A program made the translations under genes and the position numbers. Below, piece by piece: positions 60,064 to 64,000 of a DNA stretch of 64,000 bases (positions are counted from its first letter, which is position 1; each line of letters begins with the position of its first letter). Source of the stretch: Pseudoxanthomonas sp. 3HH-4 (lineage in GTDB: Bacteria; Pseudomonadota; Gammaproteobacteria; Xanthomonadales; Xanthomonadaceae); assembly GCF_006716465.1 (NCBI RefSeq), contig NZ_VFPB01000001.1, forward strand, positions 202,483 through 266,482. Reading direction: 5' to 3'. The notes under the pieces are model-generated. The model was given only the letters and a program-made list of their open reading frames with translations. It was not told the origin of the DNA and searched no databases.

Positions 60064-60273
60064 CCCCATGAAACTCGATCAGCCAACGTAATCCGGATAC
60101 GCGAAGCGCGGCCGGGTCTTCCGGGCCGGGAACTTGCACGGGAGCGACATTGTTGGAGTGCGCTACGCTTGTGCCACCCATGCGCCAAGCCACGGAGGGA
60201 CGTTTCCCCGGTCCCCATGCTTGCCTCGGCTTCAAAGCGCACAACGCAACGTGGACGACATCAGGAGGGCGAT

Positions 60274-60624
60274 ATGTATATCGACGGATTCGTGGCGGCC
60301 GTACCGGTGGCCAACCTGGAGGCTTATCGGAAGATGGCGGTCGAGGCCGCCGCGATCTACCGTGAACACGGTGCGCTCAATGTTGTCGAGTGCTGGGGCG
60401 ATGACGTGCCGGAGGGCGAAGTGACCTCGTTCCACTCGGCCGTCAAACGGAAGCCGGATGAAGTGGTGGTCTTTGCGTGGATCTCGTGGCCCTCGAAAGA
60501 GGCGCGCGACGAGGGAAACAGCAAGGTCATGGCCGACCCGAGGATGGAGCGCGGCGATGAAGTCCCGCCCTTCGACGCACGGCGCATGATCTACGGGGGC
60601 TTCAACGTCATCGTGGATGCCTGA
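60274..60624 (+). CDS. DUF1428 (YbaA-like) protein
   Basis: AGGAGGG stands before the ATG. The 116-aa product matches DUF1428: YIDGFVAAVPVANLEAYRKMAVEAAAIYREHGALNVVECWGDDVPEGE, FAWISWPSKEARDEGNSKVMADPRM, MIYGGFNVIVD. It forms a dimeric alpha/beta barrel fold in solved members; function unknown. First gene right of the cassette array; GC is again normal. Confidence 0.9.
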   Translation: MYIDGFVAAVPVANLEAYRKMAVEAAAIYREHGALNVVECWGDDVPEGEVTSFHSAVKRKPDEVVVFAWISWPSKEARDEGNSKVMADPRMERGDEVPPFDARRMIYGGFNVIVDA

Positions 60625-60741
60625 GGTGCCGTGGCCCGCATGCAAGTGGGTTGAGTAGCGGGCGGCTCCCGCCGCGCGGCCAGACACGTCATTCGCGCCG
60701 GGTCATATGATGGGTCGGCTCAACCCAGGTGGCATGCATCC

Positions 60742-61014
60742 ATGTGGCAGAGACGGCAGCTAAGGGAAACCATCATCAGCACGGGCGCGGTCGGTGCGGT
60801 CATCGGAGCACTTCCTGCACTGGGTCTGGTCGCATTTCGCTCGGAGTACGCTCATCCAGCAGCGCAGGTGAGGCCGTTCGTTCTCCTGGCGATGGACGTA
60901 GGGCTTGTCTTCCTTGGCTCCATCGCCTTCTGCATTGTCGTATTCGGCTTGTTGCCCATGGCATTGCAATACGCTTTCGTCTGGTGTGTACGGCGCTGGA
61001 CGCGCCATGCCTGA
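60742..61014 (+). CDS. Small two-TM membrane protein
   Basis: 90 aa, with a hydrophobic N-terminal half (IISTGAVGAVIGALPALGLVAF) and a second hydrophobic stretch (PFVLLAMDVGLVFLGSIAFCIVVFGLLPMAL), followed by a basic tail (VRRWTRHA). The ATG lies after CAGGTGGCATGC, with only a weak site. No family is known. It is in lower-GC sequence than DUF1428, so it may belong to the accessory region. Confidence 0.55.
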   Translation: MWQRRQLRETIISTGAVGAVIGALPALGLVAFRSEYAHPAAQVRPFVLLAMDVGLVFLGSIAFCIVVFGLLPMALQYAFVWCVRRWTRHA

Positions 61015-61124
61015 AGAATCATCCAAAGAAGCGGATCGATGGGTATACCGGCTTCGCCGTTGAAAGCCGCCTGCGGCTCAATCCATCCTGCAGTCCTGCA
61101 GCCCAACCCTCCGGCGGCCCTGGA

Positions 61125-61520
61125 TCAGCGGGACGGCTTGCGCTTGCTCAGGCGGCGCTGGTTGGCCACGGTGATGCGGCGGTAGGGCTTCATGCCGGCG
61201 CTTGCCATGTCGACTACGGCGTCCTCAGGGGATGGCAGGGGCTTGGCCGTGAATGCCCATGGCATCCAGAATGCCAGCGCGGCTTGCGTTGCCGTGGTGT
61301 TCAACGTCACCGCGTAACCGGCCATGGCGCGCCAGGACTCCCAGGCGGCCGCGACCTTCTCGTTCGACATCAGCGCGAACTCGCGCCGGTCGCGGGCCGA
61401 CGGGTTGGGGCCGGCCGTCGCCATCCGCGCCATGCGGTGGGAGATGACGAACGGCGCCGCGGTGCCGAGTTCCACCAGTTGCGTGCCCAGGGCACGTGCA
61501 GCGCTGCGACGGCGGGTCAT
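61125..61520 (-). CDS. Phasin-like/PHA-granule-type protein
   Basis: GGAG stands before the ATG. The 131-aa product is helical with an amphipathic start (SAARALGTQLVELGTAAPFVISHRMARMATAGPNPS) and EFALMSNEKVAAAWESWRAMAGYAVTLNTTATQAALAF, reminiscent of phasins that coat polyhydroxyalkanoate granules. No PHA genes lie nearby, so this is a tentative assignment. C-terminal tail is basic. Confidence 0.6.
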   Translation of the reverse strand: MTRRRSAARALGTQLVELGTAAPFVISHRMARMATAGPNPSARDRREFALMSNEKVAAAWESWRAMAGYAVTLNTTATQAALAFWMPWAFTAKPLPSPEDAVVDMASAGMKPYRRITVANQRRLSKRKPSR

Positions 61521-61637
61521 GGCAGTCTCCGTGGGAACGGCATGATGCGATGGCGCGAGTATGCAACCAGTGAATGCCGTCGCCTGGCGCGGGACGTGCG
61601 CTTGTCAGCCGCGCCGCTCCCGCCACGGAACGGGCCG

Positions 61638-63137
61638 TCAGTCGGCGGGCACGGTGCGCTCGCGCGCCCAGTCGCGCAGGGCCTGCACCTGTTCGGCCAT
61701 CATCACCGAGAGTGGGCGGGTGCTGCGGATCTCGTGCATCACCAGGTCGGTGTCGAGCGGCTTCTGTTCGGCATGCGCGGCGTACAGCGCGGAGACGATG
61801 GCCTGTTCCAGCTCGGCGCCGGAGAACCCGTTCGCGGCGGCGGCGAGTGCGGGCAGGTTGAAGGCTTCCGGATCCAACTGGCGGCGGGCGAGGTGCACGC
61901 GTAGCACCTCGACGCGCGCCTCGGGCGAGGGCAGGTCGACGAAGAAGATCTCGTCGAAGCGGCCCTTGCGCAGCAGTTCCGGCGGCAGGTCCTGCACCTG
62001 GTTCGCCGTGGCCACGAGGAAGACTTGGCCGCTGCCGGCACCGGCCTTGCGTTCCGCCATCCACGTGAGCAGGTAGCCGAGCACGCGGCGCGAGACGCCG
62101 CCGTCCTCGTCGCCGCCACTGGCCAGCCCCTTCTCGATTTCGTCGATCCACAGCACGCACGGCGCCAGCTGTTCGGCCGAGGCCAGCGCGGCGCGCAGGT
62201 TCTTCTCGGTTTCACCGTGGTATTTGTCGTAGAGCGTGCCGAAATCCAGCCGCAGCAAGGGCACGCCGAAACCGGCGGCGGTGGCCTTGGCCAGCATCGA
62301 CTTGCCGCAGCCCTGCACGCCGAGCAGCAGCACGCCCTTGGGCAGGTCCAGCCCGGGCGGCGGGTTGCCGGAGACGAACACCGCGCGGCGCTGCTCGATC
62401 CAGCGCTTCAGGCGGCTGGCGCCGGCGACCTCGGCGAACTTCGCGGTGTCGTATTCGTAGTGCAGGTGGCCGCTGCGGTTGAGCAGTTCGAACTTGAGCT
62501 TGTTCAGCGCGGGCAGGTCGCTGCTGGTCAGGGCGCCGTCCGCGAAGATCAGCTGCCGCGCGATGCGGCGCGCATCCACCAGGCTCAGGCCCTGCAGGTT
62601 GCGCACGATCTGCTTGACCGCCTCGCCGTCGGCTTCGACCCGGCGGCCGCCGTGTTCGCGGGCGTAGTGGTCGGCTTCCTCGCGCACCATCTTCAACAGG
62701 GCATGGCCGTCGGGCAGGCGCGGATTGAAGCGCACCGCCAGCGCTTCCAGTTCGGCCGGCAGTTCGATCTTCGCGCCCACCAGCACCACCACGTGCGGCA
62801 GGCTGTGGCGCCGCTGCATGATGTCGCGCAGCTGGCGCTGGCTGCTGGCGTAGCCCAGATAGGGATGGAAATCGAGCAGCAGATAGATGCCGCGCTGGTC
62901 GGCCTGCTTGATGGCCTGCAGGGCGGCGCTGGCGTCGGGCGGGCCGACGGCGTCGTCTTCGCGGTCCATGTCCAGCCGGCGCAGGCCTTCGGTGATGCTC
63001 CAGCGGTGCAGCGCCCGCCACACCTGGCCCAGGGCCTGCCGGAACAGGTCGACCACGCGGGCTTCGTCCTGGGTCTCGATGACGATCAGCGGGGTGTTGG
63101 CGCGGATCAGCGCGGTCAGGTCCTGCAGCTCGTTCAT
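61638..63137 (-). CDS. AAA+ ATPase of the Ycf46 type
   Basis: The 499-aa protein has an N-terminal domain of about 230 residues ([27 protein letters not shown]) and a C-terminal AAA+ domain with Walker [11 protein letters not shown], Walker [14 protein letters not shown], sensor [10 protein letters not shown] and arginine-finger [14 protein letters not shown]. Cyanobacterial Ycf46 relatives regulate carbon uptake; the role in proteobacteria is unknown. It is divergent from the ParA-like gene (154 nt apart). Confidence 0.9.
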   Translation of the reverse strand: MNELQDLTALIRANTPLIVIETQDEARVVDLFRQALGQVWRALHRWSITEGLRRLDMDREDDAVGPPDASAALQAIKQADQRGIYLLLDFHPYLGYASSQRQLRDIMQRRHSLPHVVVLVGAKIELPAELEALAVRFNPRLPDGHALLKMVREEADHYAREHGGRRVEADGEAVKQIVRNLQGLSLVDARRIARQLIFADGALTSSDLPALNKLKFELLNRSGHLHYEYDTAKFAEVAGASRLKRWIEQRRAVFVSGNPPPGLDLPKGVLLLGVQGCGKSMLAKATAAGFGVPLLRLDFGTLYDKYHGETEKNLRAALASAEQLAPCVLWIDEIEKGLASGGDEDGGVSRRVLGYLLTWMAERKAGAGSGQVFLVATANQVQDLPPELLRKGRFDEIFFVDLPSPEARVEVLRVHLARRQLDPEAFNLPALAAAANGFSGAELEQAIVSALYAAHAEQKPLDTDLVMHEIRSTRPLSVMMAEQVQALRDWARERTVPAD

Positions 63138-63291
63138 GGGGCATCCGGTCCGTGGGGACGGGCACGATAGCAAGCGCGCACGGGTACGGGGAGCCGACCG
63201 GCCCGCGACAACGGGTCGCGCTTCACCGCGCCGGTTCCCGCTTAACTTGCCCCGGTGTACCCTCCGGGTTCTCCAGCAACGAGGTGCGCGC

Positions 63292-63924
63292 ATGAAGACG
63301 ATTCTGGTCGCCAGCTCCAAGGGCGGCGCGGGCAAGACCACCCTGGCGACCAATCTGGCCGCACATTTCGCACTGGACGGCAAGCGCACGGTCCTCGTGG
63401 ATGCCGATCCGCAGCATTCCTCCACCCGCTGGGCCGAGCGCCGGGCGGAACTGGAAACCGCCGTATTGCCGATCGATGCCAGTGGCAAGCGCGCCTGGCG
63501 CGCCTGGCTGCCGGAAGACGCGGAGCGGGTGGTGATCGATGCCCCGGCCGGCGCGATGGCCGACGACCTGGGTGGCTTCCTGGAGCATGCCGATGCCGTG
63601 GTGGTGCCGGTGCTGCCGTCGGCGCTGGACATCGAGGCGACGGTGGGCTTCCTGAACACCATGGCCAAGGTGCCACGCGTGCACAAGCGCAAGCTGCCGG
63701 TGGGCCTGGTGGTCAACCGCAGCAAGCCGTGGACCAATGCGTCGCAGCAGGCGGTCGAAATGCTGAAGACCTGGCCGTATCCGGTGATTACCCAGTTGCG
63801 CGATACCCAGGCCTATGTCGTGATGGCCGGCCTGGGGCGCAGCCTGTTCGACTACCGCTCGGCCCAGGTGCGCGATCACCAGGCTGACTGGGAACCGTTG
63901 TTGAAATGGATCAAGAAGGCCTGA
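63292..63924 (+). CDS. ParA-family ATPase (orphan)
   Basis: The 210-aa protein has the deviant Walker [10 protein letters not shown] (residues 9-17, signature Lys10), [19 protein letters not shown] and [37 protein letters not shown]. It is a short ParA/MinD relative; no parB or par site is seen nearby, so chromosome segregation cannot be claimed. GAGGTG precedes the ATG. It is followed by sixA, 30 nt away. Confidence 0.9.
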   Translation: MKTILVASSKGGAGKTTLATNLAAHFALDGKRTVLVDADPQHSSTRWAERRAELETAVLPIDASGKRAWRAWLPEDAERVVIDAPAGAMADDLGGFLEHADAVVVPVLPSALDIEATVGFLNTMAKVPRVHKRKLPVGLVVNRSKPWTNASQQAVEMLKTWPYPVITQLRDTQAYVVMAGLGRSLFDYRSAQVRDHQADWEPLLKWIKKA

Positions 63925-63954
63925 TCAGGCCAAACCCGAAGGAGTCGTTGTCCC

Positions 63955-64000
63955 ATGCGTGAACTGATCCTGCTGCGCCATGCCCATGCCGAACCCGCGA
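63955..64000 (+). CDS. sixA: Phosphohistidine phosphatase SixA (3' end outside window)
   Basis: Only 15 codons are visible: MRELILLRHAHAEPA, with the LRHAHAE catalytic RHG-type motif of the histidine-phosphatase family. AAGGAG precedes it by 10 nt. The identity as sixA is likely from the start sequence; the rest is off the window. Confidence 0.65.
   Translation, partial: MRELILLRHAHAEPA

Noticed and set aside
61225-62160. Long minus-strand frame across the AAA+ ATPase and phasin-like genes
   Set aside because: Arg/Ala/Gly-rich shadow frame without any domain; the two real genes cover it.

Overview
The window looks like chromosome of a high-GC gammaproteobacterium of the Xanthomonadaceae/Lysobacteraceae (Pseudoxanthomonas, Stenotrophomonas, Lysobacter or a relative). 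The reasons are the strong GC bias, the protein types, GTAG-headed palindromic intergenic repeats of the kind described in Stenotrophomonas, and an integron-type cassette cluster whose attC arms resemble Xanthomonas/Pseudomonas ones. No rRNA, tRNA or CRISPR array was recognised. Most of the sequence is ordinary core chromosome. The accessory part is about 56.0-60.1 kb.

Layout. 1-1550: end of rmuC and its terminator. 1574-5652 (minus): mlaFEDCB plus mlaA, the retrograde phospholipid transport system. 5860-14734 (plus): recC-recB-recD, overlapping by 4 nt, the RecBCD nuclease-helicase. 14.9-15.5 kb: two small unknown genes. 15.8-26.3 kb: hydrolases, DUF2058, a YgjP-type metalloprotease, small lipoproteins, a LytS/LytTR-type two-component pair, fasciclin, cupin, DUF421 and ferritin-like proteins. 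26.7-35.3 kb: folE, a YchJ-like protein, an M20 amidohydrolase, a TSUP transporter, purU, an I78 inhibitor, an Ntn amide hydrolase, a second class C beta-lactamase-like protein and a thioesterase. 35.5-39.7 kb (minus): nrdA-nrdB behind a cobalamin riboswitch, with an NrdR-like box over the promoter. 39.9-49.9 kb: DUF1338/HglS, sterol desaturase-like, EF-hand, an OmpR/EnvZ-type pair, and a hydrolase-zapE-sirtuin cluster. 50.1-55.8 kb: AEC transporter, MgtC, and a divergent MocR regulator / YczE-PhzF pair around a palindromic intergenic region.

56.0-59.6 kb is a run of promoterless gene cassettes, all on the plus strand, each followed by an attC-like site, with no integron integrase in the window. 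This is a CALIN (cluster of attC sites lacking an integrase). The cassettes encode an AbiV-type abortive-infection protein, an unknown protein, a GrpB/UPF0157 protein and two small lipoproteins. A 1.25 kb IS3-family element with a typical -1 frameshift sits inside the attC of the AbiV cassette. After the array come DUF1428, a small membrane protein, a phasin-like protein, a Ycf46-like AAA+ ATPase, a ParA-like ATPase and the start of sixA.

Three repeat families fill many intergenic gaps: 24-bp GTAG palindromes in inverted pairs (three pairs), hairpins of the CCTTCTCCCCG type (about eleven), and a 106-bp sequence present twice 28 kb apart. The most notable signals are the IS-interrupted cassette array with its defence gene, the dual B12/NrdR control region of nrdAB, and the symmetric MocR-yczE intergenic region.
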